Part shown: positions 54,284 through 62,489 of the stretch, piece by piece | Numbering within the stretch: position 1 is the first letter of the stretch | How the letters are laid out: each line of letters opens with the position of its first letter | Assembly (NCBI RefSeq): GCF_025725725.1 | Contig: NZ_CP107020.1 | Span: 2,046,001 to 2,110,000, forward strand | Length of the DNA stretch: 64,000 nt | Direction of reading: 5' to 3' | Source: Brachybacterium huguangmaarense | GTDB lineage: Bacteria > Actinomycetota > Actinomycetes > Actinomycetales > Dermabacteraceae | Translations under genes and position numbers: made by a program | Notes under the pieces: generated by a model | Seen by the model: the letters and a program-made list of their open reading frames with translations, nothing else | Database searches by the model: none | What the model was told of the DNA's origin: nothing

Positions 54284-55238
54284 GCGGGATCATCCACGGC
54301 ACGAGACGGACGGCGGCGACCATCACGAGCAGCTCGACGAGGGTCTGGGTGACGACCACGAGCGGCGCGAGGTCGAGGTGCGCGGGGAGCGCGAGGGCCA
54401 GCGGCAGCACGACGAGGGAGTTGCGCGTCATCCCGCTCAGGGCGAGCGCGCGCCGCGCCGGGACGTCGAGCCGGGCCACGCGCCCGGCGGCCACGCCGAG
54501 CACCAGCATGATCGCGGCGAACAGGGCGCAGGCCCCGATCACTGGCAGCAGCGATCCGAGCCGCCGCTCCACGCCCGCGATCTGGGAGGCGACCACCGCG
54601 GCGAGGGTGAGCATCATGAGCGGCACCATCGTCGCCGGCATCCCGTCCCGCACGAGCCGTCCCGCGCGGGTGCGGCGGGCGAGCGCCCGGGTCAGAGCGG
54701 CCGCGACCAGCGGCACGACCAGGAGCAGGAGGAACGCCCGGGCGAAGGGGGCGAGGTCGACGTCGGCGACGACGCCCGGCCCGACGATCAGCCGGAGGCC
54801 GACCGGCACGGACACGAGCTGGACGAGCATGAGCACGGGCGCCGCGGCCAGCAGCCGGTCCTGGGCCCCGCCCGCGAGGCCGGTGAACACGATGACGTAG
54901 TCGACGCACGGCGCGAGCAGCACGAGGAGCAGCCCGACCTCGAGCGCCGGATCATGGGCGACGAGCCGCGACAGCGCGAACGCCACGAGCGGCACGACGC
55001 CGACGTTCACCACGAGCAGGGTCAGGAGGAACCGCCCGTCCCGCACGGCCCGCCTGAGGCGGTCGAGCGGCACGCCGAGGAAGGTGACGTAGAGCAGCAG
55101 CCCGAGCACCGGGGTGATGGCGAGCTCGGCCGGGCGGGCCACGCCGGGCATCAGGACGCCGACGACGGCGCCGAGCACGAGCGCGGCGAGGTACAGCGGC
55201 ACCTGGCGCCGCTCCCACCGCTCGACGTTCGCCCGCAT
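54249..55238 (-). CDS. ACR3-like arsenite/bile-acid-symporter family transporter
   Basis: 329 residues, ten helices. The TM4 motif LLAPCVDYVIVFTGLAGGAQDRLLAA matches ACR3 (PCxxWVLxFTxLAxGD) with Cys conserved, and TM9 GMTRNSLVVLPLALALP. ACR3 exports arsenite; other BASS members take up organic anions. No ars gene (arsR, arsC) is nearby, so arsenic function is unproven. Confidence 0.83.
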   Translation of the reverse strand: MRANVERWERRQVPLYLAALVLGAVVGVLMPGVARPAELAITPVLGLLLYVTFLGVPLDRLRRAVRDGRFLLTLLVVNVGVVPLVAFALSRLVAHDPALEVGLLLVLLAPCVDYVIVFTGLAGGAQDRLLAAAPVLMLVQLVSVPVGLRLIVGPGVVADVDLAPFARAFLLLLVVPLVAAALTRALARRTRAGRLVRDGMPATMVPLMMLTLAAVVASQIAGVERRLGSLLPVIGACALFAAIMLVLGVAAGRVARLDVPARRALALSGMTRNSLVVLPLALALPAHLDLAPLVVVTQTLVELLVMVAAVRLVPWMIPLRERRPRAGRA

Positions 55239-55274
55239 GGCCGCATTGTCCCAGCTCGTGCGCGGCCTCCCGCC

Positions 55275-56423
55275 TCACCGCCGCGGCGGATGCCAGGCGC
55301 TCCCGCGGGTCACTGCGCGCGAGAACAGGGCGGCGGGCACGGCACGCAGCGCGAGGTCGCGCATGGGGACGCTCACGGGGCCGGAGGCCTGCGCGACGTG
55401 GCCGGCGAGGTGGGACGCGCGCCACAGGGCCCGGGCGCGCGGCCGCCGGATCGCGTCGTAGCGACGCAGCACGGCGTCGAGGTCCGCGAGACCCGCGCCC
55501 CGCAGCAGGATCGTGAGCGTCGCGGCATCCTCGATCGCCTGTCCTGCTCCCTGCCCCAGGTCGGGCGTCATGGCGTGCGCCGCATCGCCGAGCAGCACAC
55601 CCCGGTGGCGCACGAAGGAGCGGGGGAGAGCGGCGAGATCCTCGATGTCATGGCGCAGGACGACGTCCGCGGGAGTCGCCTCGACGAGCTCGCGGATCGG
55701 CGCGTGCCACGTGCCGACCTGCTCCAGCACGGCCGTGCGCGGGTCGGCGTCCGCCTCCCGTCGCCCCGCGGCGACCGGGCGGGTCGAGCGGGTCGCGAAC
55801 CAGTACACGCGGTCGTCGGGCAGCGGCACGATCCCGAAGCGGACTCCCGCTCCCCAGGTCTCACCGGCCTCGTCGGCGAGGTGTCCGCGCGAGGCCGTCA
55901 CGCCGCGCCACGCGGTGTAGCCGGCCGCGCGCAGACCGCGGTCCAGCCCCCAGCGGGCGCGAGCCCGGCTGCGCAGGCCGTCGGCCGCGATGACCAGGTC
56001 GTGGCGCTCCTCGTGGCCGTCGACCTCGAGCACGGGGCGCCCGTCCCGGGTGACCTCGGCGCCCGCCTCTGCGCGCACCACGCCCGGGCCGAGCCGGTCG
56101 AGCAGGGCCCGGTGCAGGTCCGAGCGGAACAGGCTGCGGATCGAGGGCGTGTCCGACGGCGGGAGGGAGAGGAGCCAGCGGCCCGAGGGGCGGCGCTGCC
56201 CCGAGCTGAGCCGGCCCACGGCGTCGCTGCTGACGGCGCGCACGGTCTCTCCGAGCCCGACCGCGTCGAGCGCGGCGAAGGCGTTGGCGAAGAGGGTGAG
56301 CCCGGCGCCCACGGCGGCGGGCTCCTCGCGCCGTTCGTAGACCGTGACCCGGTGTCCGTCGGCCTCGAGCCCCGCCGCGGCCACGAGGCCGCCGATGCCC
56401 GCTCCGACGATCCCGATCCGCAT
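55275..56423 (-). CDS. FAD-dependent monooxygenase (PHBH-type)
   Basis: 382 residues. IGIVGAGIGGLVAAAGLEADGHRVTVYER FAD motif, VIAADGLRSRARARWG (DG) and GVLLGDAAHAMTPDLGQGAGQAIEDA (GD). Aromatic or terpenoid hydroxylase-type; substrate unknown. Single gene, ends just past the ACR3-like gene. Confidence 0.92.
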   Translation of the reverse strand: MRIGIVGAGIGGLVAAAGLEADGHRVTVYERREEPAAVGAGLTLFANAFAALDAVGLGETVRAVSSDAVGRLSSGQRRPSGRWLLSLPPSDTPSIRSLFRSDLHRALLDRLGPGVVRAEAGAEVTRDGRPVLEVDGHEERHDLVIAADGLRSRARARWGLDRGLRAAGYTAWRGVTASRGHLADEAGETWGAGVRFGIVPLPDDRVYWFATRSTRPVAAGRREADADPRTAVLEQVGTWHAPIRELVEATPADVVLRHDIEDLAALPRSFVRHRGVLLGDAAHAMTPDLGQGAGQAIEDAATLTILLRGAGLADLDAVLRRYDAIRRPRARALWRASHLAGHVAQASGPVSVPMRDLALRAVPAALFSRAVTRGSAWHPPRR

Positions 56424-56534
56424 GGGGTCTCCTCTCCCGCGGGCCCGCTGCCGGTCGGCCCGTGCCCCGCACAGACACGCTATGCCCGGACGACCTCACA
56501 GACCGCCGTGCTCGCGCGTCTACCGTGTGTGACG

Positions 56535-57029
56535 ATGAGACACCCCTTCGACCAGGCCGTGACGACGCATGGCGCGACCGTGCTGCGCGTGTGCCGCGCC
56601 GTCCTCGGACCGGGGCCCGACGCCGACGACGCCTGGTCCGAGACCTTCCTGGCCGCCCTCCGCGCATGGCCCGATCTGCCCGAAGAGACCAACCTCGAGG
56701 CCTGGCTCGTGCGGGTCGCGCACCGCAAGGCGATCGACGTGACCCGCGCCCGCGACCGCCGCGCCCTGCCGACCGAGGAGCTGCCCGACCGGCCCTCCTC
56801 CCTCGGCGTGCCCGGGGACGACCAGGGGCTCTGGCGCGCGGTCGCCGCGCTCCCGACCCGGCAGCGTCTCGCCGTCGCCTACCACTATCTCGGCGGCCTC
56901 CCGCACACCGAGACCGCGGCCCTGATCGGCGGGAGCGCCGCCTCCGTGCGCCGCGCGGCCGCCGACGGCGTCGCGAGGTTGCGCACGACCTACGACACGA
57001 GCGAGCACACGAAGGGGACACAGCGATGA
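56535..57029 (+). CDS. ECF-type sigma-70 factor (SigJ-like group uncertain)
   Basis: 164 residues. Region 2 GPDADDAWSETFLAALRAWPDLPEETNLEAWLVRVAHRKAIDVTRARDRR, region 4 PTRQRLAVAYHYLGGLPHTETAALIGGSAASVRRAAADGVARL. ATG 56535, eight bases after TACCGT (56521-56526). Overlaps ogt by four bases: sigma factor and alkyltransferase are one operon, so it may control an alkylation or DNA-damage response. No anti-sigma gene is seen. Confidence 0.87.
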   Translation: MRHPFDQAVTTHGATVLRVCRAVLGPGPDADDAWSETFLAALRAWPDLPEETNLEAWLVRVAHRKAIDVTRARDRRALPTEELPDRPSSLGVPGDDQGLWRAVAALPTRQRLAVAYHYLGGLPHTETAALIGGSAASVRRAAADGVARLRTTYDTSEHTKGTQR

Positions 57030-57694
57030 ACGACATCACGAACCACGACCACACCCGCGCCGGGCACACCACGACGCCCGGATCCCCGACCCCCGTCGGC
57101 GCCGTCGGCGCGCGGGACCTGTTCCCGGTCGGCGAGGACGAGCTCGACTCCCTGCGCTCGCGACTCGCCGCGGCGGCCGAGCAGGACGCCGTGCTCGACG
57201 TCGCCTACCGCACCGTCGACACGCCGCTGGGGCCCCTGCTGCTCGCGGCCACCGAGAAGGGCCTCGTGCGGATCGCCTTCGAGCGCGAGGGCTTCGACGC
57301 CGTGCTCGAGGCGCTCGCCGCGCGGGTCAGCCCTCGCGTGCTCGCCGCGCCGCGCCGGTTGGACGCCGCCGCCGCGGAGCTCGACGAGTACTTCGCAGGA
57401 GACCGACGGGAGTTCGACCTGCCGCTCGACCACGCGCTCTCGGCGGGCTTCCGGCGGACCGTCCACCTGTACCTGCCTCGCATCGGCTACGGCCGCACGC
57501 AGACGTATAAGGACGTCGCCGGGCTCGTCGGCAACCCCGCCGCGGTGAGGGCGGTGGGCACGGCGTGCGCCACCAACCCGCTCCCCGTCGTGGTCCCGTG
57601 CCATCGCGTGCTGCGGACGGACGGGGGCCTGGGCGGCTACATCGGCGGCCTCGACGCCAAGACGGCGCTGCTCACGCTGGAGAGCGCGGCGTGA
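57026..57694 (+). CDS. ogt: Methylated-DNA--protein-cysteine methyltransferase
   Basis: 222 residues. Active site VVPCHRVLRTDGGLGGYIGGLDAK (PCHR) with the Cys acceptor, and GYGRTQTYKDVAGLVGNPAAVRAVGTACATNPLPVV. N-terminal ~35 residues are an extra low-complexity tail. Repairs O6-alkylguanine by irreversible transfer to Cys. Coupled to an ECF sigma factor. Confidence 0.94.
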   Translation: MNDITNHDHTRAGHTTTPGSPTPVGAVGARDLFPVGEDELDSLRSRLAAAAEQDAVLDVAYRTVDTPLGPLLLAATEKGLVRIAFEREGFDAVLEALAARVSPRVLAAPRRLDAAAAELDEYFAGDRREFDLPLDHALSAGFRRTVHLYLPRIGYGRTQTYKDVAGLVGNPAAVRAVGTACATNPLPVVVPCHRVLRTDGGLGGYIGGLDAKTALLTLESAA

Positions 57695-58226
57695 GCTCGT
57701 CCGGCCGGCGCGAGGCGGACGTGCGCGCGCGCAGATCCGCATCGGCGAGGCCCTCGAGCTCGAGCAGTGCCCGATAGGGGTCGTCGGTCTCCAGACCGAG
57801 GGCTCGTGCGAAGGCGGCCTCGGTGCCGAGGCCCTCGGCCTTGAGCCGGGCGACCTGCGCGCACAGGGGAGCGCCGTGGACCTGCAGCAGCTGCCCCTCG
57901 ACCAGGAGATGACGGAACGCGTGCTGCTCGAGGACCGGGCGGCCCTGGGCGAAGACCTCGACCACCTGGCCCGACACGCACAGCTGGGCGACGCTCGCCG
58001 CCACCCCCTCCTCGCGCCGCCACCGGGACACGACGACAGGGCCGGCGCATGCGGCCAGATGGGCGTCGAAGGCGTCGAGGTCCTCGGCTTCGCACGCGAT
58101 GTCGAGGTCGCTGTCGGGGCGCTGCACGCCCAGGGGGAGAGAGCCGACGACGGTGGGGCGATAGGGAGCGAGGGCCCGCAGCAGTCCGGCCAGGTCGCCG
58201 ACCTGCCCCGCGGCGCCGCTCGGCAT
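57672..58226 (-). CDS. DUF4269-type nucleotidyltransferase-fold protein
   Basis: 184 residues from ATG 58226. APYRPTVVGSLPLGVQRPDSDLDIACEAEDLDAFDAHLAA is a pol-beta-like nucleotidyltransferase core (GS...DxD), as in DUF4269. The C-terminal half PVLEQHAFRHLLVEGQLLQVHGAPL...LKAEGLGTEAAFARALGL is family-typical. The frame is continuous upstream into the C-terminal part of the HD gene, so it may instead be made as a fusion. Target unknown. Confidence 0.78.
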   Translation of the reverse strand: MPSGAAGQVGDLAGLLRALAPYRPTVVGSLPLGVQRPDSDLDIACEAEDLDAFDAHLAACAGPVVVSRWRREEGVAASVAQLCVSGQVVEVFAQGRPVLEQHAFRHLLVEGQLLQVHGAPLCAQVARLKAEGLGTEAAFARALGLETDDPYRALLELEGLADADLRARTSASRRPDELTPRSPA

Positions 58227-59218
58227 GTCCTCGACCGGGCTCACCCAGAAGCGGGCGGGCATGCTCGGCAGGCCGTGCGCCTCCGGGACGAGCGGCGGCC
58301 CGGGAGTGCCGTCCGTCAGCGGACGGTCGAGATAGAGCCGGCAGACCTTGAGGGGGATCGTGCCGGGCGGCGGCGTCGCGTCGGGGCTCTCGGGGATCGT
58401 GAGCGTCCAGCGATCCGGCCGGGCGCGCAGTCGCGAGGCCCCCCGCGCGTGGAGGGGCAGGCGAGCAGACGGCCCCACAGGTCGTGATCGGTCATCTCCG
58501 CCAGCTTGGCGGGAGGGGTCGCGGCGGTCTCGTCGCGCAGGAGCCGGTCGACCAGGTCCCGCATCACCGCCGTCGTGACGAGGTTGACGCGCGAGGTCTG
58601 GGATCTGGCCTCCGCGAGGACCAGCTCGGTCAGGGCCGCGGCCGTGTCGGCGTCGGTGTCGACCGCCCCGTCCCGCAGACGGAGCCGGGCGAGCGTGGCC
58701 GGAGGCGGCTCCGTCGTGCGGCCGTGTGACCGCCCGCTGCGCACGAACGATTCGAGGTGGTCGAGCCGCATCCCGGGGCCCGGCCCGTGCAGCGGCGACG
58801 GGAGACGCCCGTCCACGACATCGATGACCGTCTCGGCGTCGAGGCCGTGGCGTGCGAGCACCGGGGAGAGCGAGCGGATGCGACGGGCGCCGAGGTCGTG
58901 GTGGTCGAGCCCCGCGATGCCCCCGAGGGTGTGGCTAAAGGGAAGGTGGCCGACGTCGTGCAGGAGCGCCGCGACCCGTGCCGTGCGGTCGCCGGGGGCG
59001 ACGTGCACGACGAGTGCGAGCAGCCCCAGCGAGTGCTCGAGACGCGTGGAGCTCTGCTCCGTGGCGATCGAGCTCGCCCCGGCATGGGCGATGAAGCCGA
59101 GCCGGCGCACGGGCCAGGTCGCGAGCAGCTCGCGCTCGACGTCCGTGAGGCGCACCTGCACCCGCCACAGCGGCTCGACGAGCACGTCGGCGTCCCCGAG
59201 CGTCGTGATCTCGTCCAT
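58224..59218 (-). pseudogene. HD-domain phosphohydrolase with one frameshift
   Basis: ATG 59218. RLEHSLGLLALVVHVAPGDRTARVAALLHDVGHLPFSHTL holds the H...HD ligands of the HD superfamily, and GMRLDHLESF the later Asp. After DHDLWGRLLACPS, in a run of six G (plus-strand C6 at 58439-58444), the frame shifts; RLRARPDRWTLTIPESPDATPPPGTIPLKVCRLYLDRPLTDG continues in the next frame and reads straight into the nucleotidyltransferase. One extra G repairs it. Either true decay or sequence error. Confidence 0.8.
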
Positions 59219-59281
59219 GGGCGGCCTCCTCCGCGGCGCGCTCGCCGTCGAGCTCGGCCGCCCGCCCACTGTAGTGCGACC

Positions 59282-60715
59282 TCAGGCGCGCTCGGCGGGC
59301 GTCCGCTCGCGCGTCGCCTCGACGTCGGCCGGCGCCGCGCGCCCCACTGCGCGCAGGCTCCTGTCGAACGCGGTGAGCAAGAAGAAGACGATCGAGATGC
59401 CGATGACCACGCAGCCCAGCACGTGCAGCCCGCCCGTCGTGGCGCGCGCCCCGTAGACGTTGCCGTAGACGATCGACGCGACGATCGCGCCGAGGTACAT
59501 GAACGTGCGCAGGAGCCCCGCGGAGGAGGCGATGCGGTCCGGATCGGCCTGGAAGTAGAGGGAGTTCTGGATCGCGAGGTTGTTGAGGCCCTGCGGGATG
59601 CCGAGCACGAGCATCGCGACCACGAGGAACCAGATCGGCGAGGCGCCGGTCATGAACAGCACGAGGACGCCGGCCAGGAGCTGGGCGACGGAGCCGATCA
59701 TGAGCTTCCACGTCACCTCCGGCCGGCGCCCGAAGCTGATCGCCACCGCGATGCCCGCCGCGAACACCGGCAGCAGCACGAGCCCTGCGGTGGTCGCGTC
59801 GAGCCCCCGCCCGTCCTCGAGCCACTGGGTGAACCCGTAGACGAAGGTGTACGAGATGGTCATCGTCAGCAGCGAGCGCAGATACGTGCGCAGCAGCGGG
59901 CCGTTGCCGGCGAGCACGCGCACGTCGATGAACGGCTGGGGCGTGCGCAGCTCCCACCACACGAGCACGGCGCCGGCGACGAGGGCGATCGCGAGCACCC
60001 CGAGCAGGCCGACGGAGATGTCGAGCAGGAACACGAGCAGGCCCAGCATCGCGATCGCGAACAGGAGGATGCCGCGCCCGTCGATGCGCGGCCGGTCCTC
60101 GGGCGCCGGCTCGAGACCCGTCGTGCGCGGGAACACGATCCAGCCCAGGACGAGGTTCGCGAGGCCCAGCGGGAGGTTCACCGCGAACGTCGCCCTCCAT
60201 CCCCATGCGCCGATGAGCAGACCGCCCAGCGTCGGGCCGATCACGGACACGGTCTGCGTGGTGACGGACAGGGCGGTGAGGATGCCGGCGGGCGAGGACA
60301 GCCCCGTGCGCTGCGCCTCCGCCCGGATCATGTGCATCGCCGCGGGATAGCCCGCGCACGTGCCCAGTCCGAGCAGCACGCGCGCCCCGACGAGCCACCA
60401 GACGCTCTCGTGCGAGTGCGGCGCGAGCAGCCCGATCAGACCGGCGATCGCGACGAGGCCGCCGCCGGCCAGGAAGATCCGCTTGACGCCGTAGATGTCC
60501 ACGAGACGCCCGACGAGGGGCTGGCCGATCGCGGTGGCGAGATAGAGACCCGAGACGAGCCACACCGTCTCCGAGGCGGGCGCGCCGAGGGCGATGCCGA
60601 TGGGCGTGAGCGCGATGGCGATGATCGCGGTGTTGATGGGGTTCAGGACGGCGCCCAGCATCATCGGCGCGAGCAGCCGTCGGTCGAAGCGGTCGGCCGG
60701 TGCCGGCGCGAGCAT
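59282..60715 (-). CDS. MFS transporter (DHA2-like)
   Basis: 477 residues, about 14 helices. IGQPLVGRLVDIYGVKRIFLAG and ALGAPASETVWLVSGLYLATAIGQ are the motif A and the N-terminal region, and LLIGAWGWRATFAVNLPLGL is the motif C-like end of TM5. Likely drug/proton antiporter. Starts one base inside the MarR stop (TGATG), so MarR-pump is one operon. Confidence 0.9.
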   Translation of the reverse strand: MLAPAPADRFDRRLLAPMMLGAVLNPINTAIIAIALTPIGIALGAPASETVWLVSGLYLATAIGQPLVGRLVDIYGVKRIFLAGGGLVAIAGLIGLLAPHSHESVWWLVGARVLLGLGTCAGYPAAMHMIRAEAQRTGLSSPAGILTALSVTTQTVSVIGPTLGGLLIGAWGWRATFAVNLPLGLANLVLGWIVFPRTTGLEPAPEDRPRIDGRGILLFAIAMLGLLVFLLDISVGLLGVLAIALVAGAVLVWWELRTPQPFIDVRVLAGNGPLLRTYLRSLLTMTISYTFVYGFTQWLEDGRGLDATTAGLVLLPVFAAGIAVAISFGRRPEVTWKLMIGSVAQLLAGVLVLFMTGASPIWFLVVAMLVLGIPQGLNNLAIQNSLYFQADPDRIASSAGLLRTFMYLGAIVASIVYGNVYGARATTGGLHVLGCVVIGISIVFFLLTAFDRSLRAVGRAAPADVEATRERTPAERA

Positions 60716-61215
60716 CAGGCCAGCACCCGTTCGAGGATGGCGGTCGCGGCCGCGACGGTCCGCAGCTCCTCGGCGCTCACGTGCGAGGCGAGGGTCTCCT
60801 CGAGCCAGGCGGCGCCGGCCTCCTTCTGGCCCTCAAGGCGCGCCCATCCGGCGTCGGTGAGGTCCACGATCTGGCGTCGGCCGTCGTTCGGGTCCTGGCT
60901 GCGTGTGACGAAGCCGGCCGACTCGAGCGCCTCGACGGTAGCGGCCATCGACTGCGGGCGGACCTTCTCGGCGGCGGCGAGGGCGCTCACGGTCGAGACG
61001 CCCCCCTTGCCGAGTCGGCTCAGCGCGGAGGCCTGGGAAGGGGTGATCGCGGAGTCGGCCCCCGCCTCGCGGAACTGCCTCAGGAGCCGCGCGACGACGG
61101 CGCGCAGGTCGATCGCGACCTGGAGCGCTGAATCGGCGCGGGGGTCGGTGGTTTCGGTGGTGGTGCCAGGAGCGGGAGCGGTGCTGGGGGTGGCATCGGC
61201 GGGGTTGTCAGCCAT
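60715..61215 (-). CDS. MarR-family repressor of the pump operon
   Basis: 166 residues. Winged HTH ITPSQASALSRLGKGGVSTVSALAAAEKVRPQSMAATVEALESAGFVTRSQDPNDGRRQIVDLT with the DxR wing. N-terminal 25 residues are Thr/Pro-rich. Promoter TAGGCT lies six bases before the ATG inside a perfect palindrome, so it likely represses itself and the pump. Confidence 0.92.
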   Translation of the reverse strand: MADNPADATPSTAPAPGTTTETTDPRADSALQVAIDLRAVVARLLRQFREAGADSAITPSQASALSRLGKGGVSTVSALAAAEKVRPQSMAATVEALESAGFVTRSQDPNDGRRQIVDLTDAGWARLEGQKEAGAAWLEETLASHVSAEELRTVAAATAILERVLA

Positions 61216-61218
61216 ATC

Positions 61219-61234
61219 TACAGCCTAGGCTGTA
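61219..61234. promoter_or_regulatory. Perfect 16-bp palindrome, MarR operator
   Basis: TACAGCCTAGGCTGTA at 61219-61234. It contains the minus-strand -10 TAGGCT and lies four bases from the MarR start codon. A divergent hydrolase gene lies on the other side, so it may also be controlled. Confidence 0.8.
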
Positions 61235-61308
61235 CAGGTTCGCCTGGCTAAATGTCGGCCATGCGTCGACCGAGGATTGGCCTCGTGCCGACCGATGAAA
61301 GGACCCCG

Positions 61309-61860
61309 ATGACGACCGCCCTGCTCCTCATGGACTTCCAGAACGGCATCGCCGGACGCCCCGGCTTCGAGACCGCGGTCGCGGCGGCCGGGCGCGCCCT
61401 CGAGGCGGCGCGCGCCCAGGGGCTGCCGGTGATCTTCGTGCGCGTCGCGTTCCGGCCCGGCTACCCCGAGATCCCTGCCCACAGCTCCTTCGCGGCGCGG
61501 GCCGCGCAGGCCGGCGAGGCCATGCGGCTCGACCACGCGGGCACCCAGATCCTCGATCGCCTGGCGCCCCGGGAGGGCGAGCACGTCGTGGTCAAGAAGC
61601 GCATCTCCGCCTTCGCCGGCAGCGATCTCGAGCTGCTGCTCCGGGGGCTCGGCGTCGACCGCCTCGTGCTGGGCGGCATCTCGACGAGCGGGGTCGTGCT
61701 GTCGACCGTGCGCCAGGCCGCCGATCTGGACTTCCCGCTGACCGTGCTCGCCGACGCGTGCGCGGACGCCGACTCCGAGACCCAGCGCGTGCTCCTCGAG
61801 AACGTGTTCCCGCGCCAGGCGGACGTCGTGTCCGTGGAGGAGTGGGCCGGCGCGCTCTGA
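61309..61860 (+). CDS. Isochorismatase-like hydrolase with atypical nucleophile
   Basis: 183 residues. LLLMDFQNGIAG (first Asp) and VVVKKRISAFAGSDLELLLR (Lys) are present, but the cysteine loop reads LGGISTSGVVLSTVRQAADLDF with Gly in place of the catalytic Cys. A related branch has the same TSGVVLST pattern, so this is a natural subgroup, perhaps binding but not Cys-dependent. ATG 61309 with GAAAGGA before it. Confidence 0.85.
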   Translation: MTTALLLMDFQNGIAGRPGFETAVAAAGRALEAARAQGLPVIFVRVAFRPGYPEIPAHSSFAARAAQAGEAMRLDHAGTQILDRLAPREGEHVVVKKRISAFAGSDLELLLRGLGVDRLVLGGISTSGVVLSTVRQAADLDFPLTVLADACADADSETQRVLLENVFPRQADVVSVEEWAGAL

Positions 61861-61898
61861 TCTGTCAGAGTGGTCGCGTGACGTCGGATGGAGGAGGG

Positions 61899-62489
61899 AT
61901 GTCCGTGGACGGGGACGCTGCTTCGCAGGGTCGGGGCGGAGCGCGTGTGTACGCGACCGTCGGCCACTCGAACCGCACGACCGAGGAGTTCCTCGACGTG
62001 CTGCGGGAGGCGGGCGTCGGAGGCGTCGCCGACGTGCGCAGGCTGCCAGGGTCGAGGGCGCAGCCGCAGTTCGACGAGGAGGCTCTGGCCTCGGCGCTCG
62101 AGCGCGAGGGGATCGCGTACCGGTGGTTCCGCGGTCTCACCGGGCGGCGCCCCGTGAGCACGGAGGTGCCGTTCGAGCGCAACGAGTGGTGGCAGAACCG
62201 CAGCTTCCACAACTACGCCGACCATGCGCTGTCGGCGGAGTTCGCCGATGCCCTCGACGACCTGCGCGCGTGGTCGCTCCCGCATCCCGTGGCGATCATG
62301 TGCTCGGAGGCGGTGTGGTGGCGATGCCACCGCAGGATCATCGCCGACCACCTGCTCGCACGCGGCGAGACCGTCCGCCACCTCCTCGGGCCCGGCCGGG
62401 TGGAGGACGCCCGACTGAGCGCCGGTGCGGTGACGGAGGTCGGCGGAGTGGTCGTGTATCCGGGGGAGCCGGGCGTGCCGGGGGAGTGA
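61899..62489 (+). CDS. DUF488 protein
   Basis: 196 residues from ATG 61899 (GGAGGAGGG directly before); GTG 61878 would add seven residues. YATVGHSNRTTEEFLDVLREAGVGGVADVRRLPGSRAQPQFDEEALASALEREGIAYRWFRGLTGRR and VAIMCSEAVWWRCHRRIIADHLL with the paired Cys are the DUF488 signature. Function unknown; Cys and His are probably catalytic or metal-linked. Confidence 0.88.
   Translation: MSVDGDAASQGRGGARVYATVGHSNRTTEEFLDVLREAGVGGVADVRRLPGSRAQPQFDEEALASALEREGIAYRWFRGLTGRRPVSTEVPFERNEWWQNRSFHNYADHALSAEFADALDDLRAWSLPHPVAIMCSEAVWWRCHRRIIADHLLARGETVRHLLGPGRVEDARLSAGAVTEVGGVVVYPGEPGVPGE

Noticed and set aside
54198-57029. 943-codon frame whose end holds the sigma factor
   Set aside because: Only the last 164 codons are family-like; the rest is antisense to the ACR3-like and monooxygenase genes.
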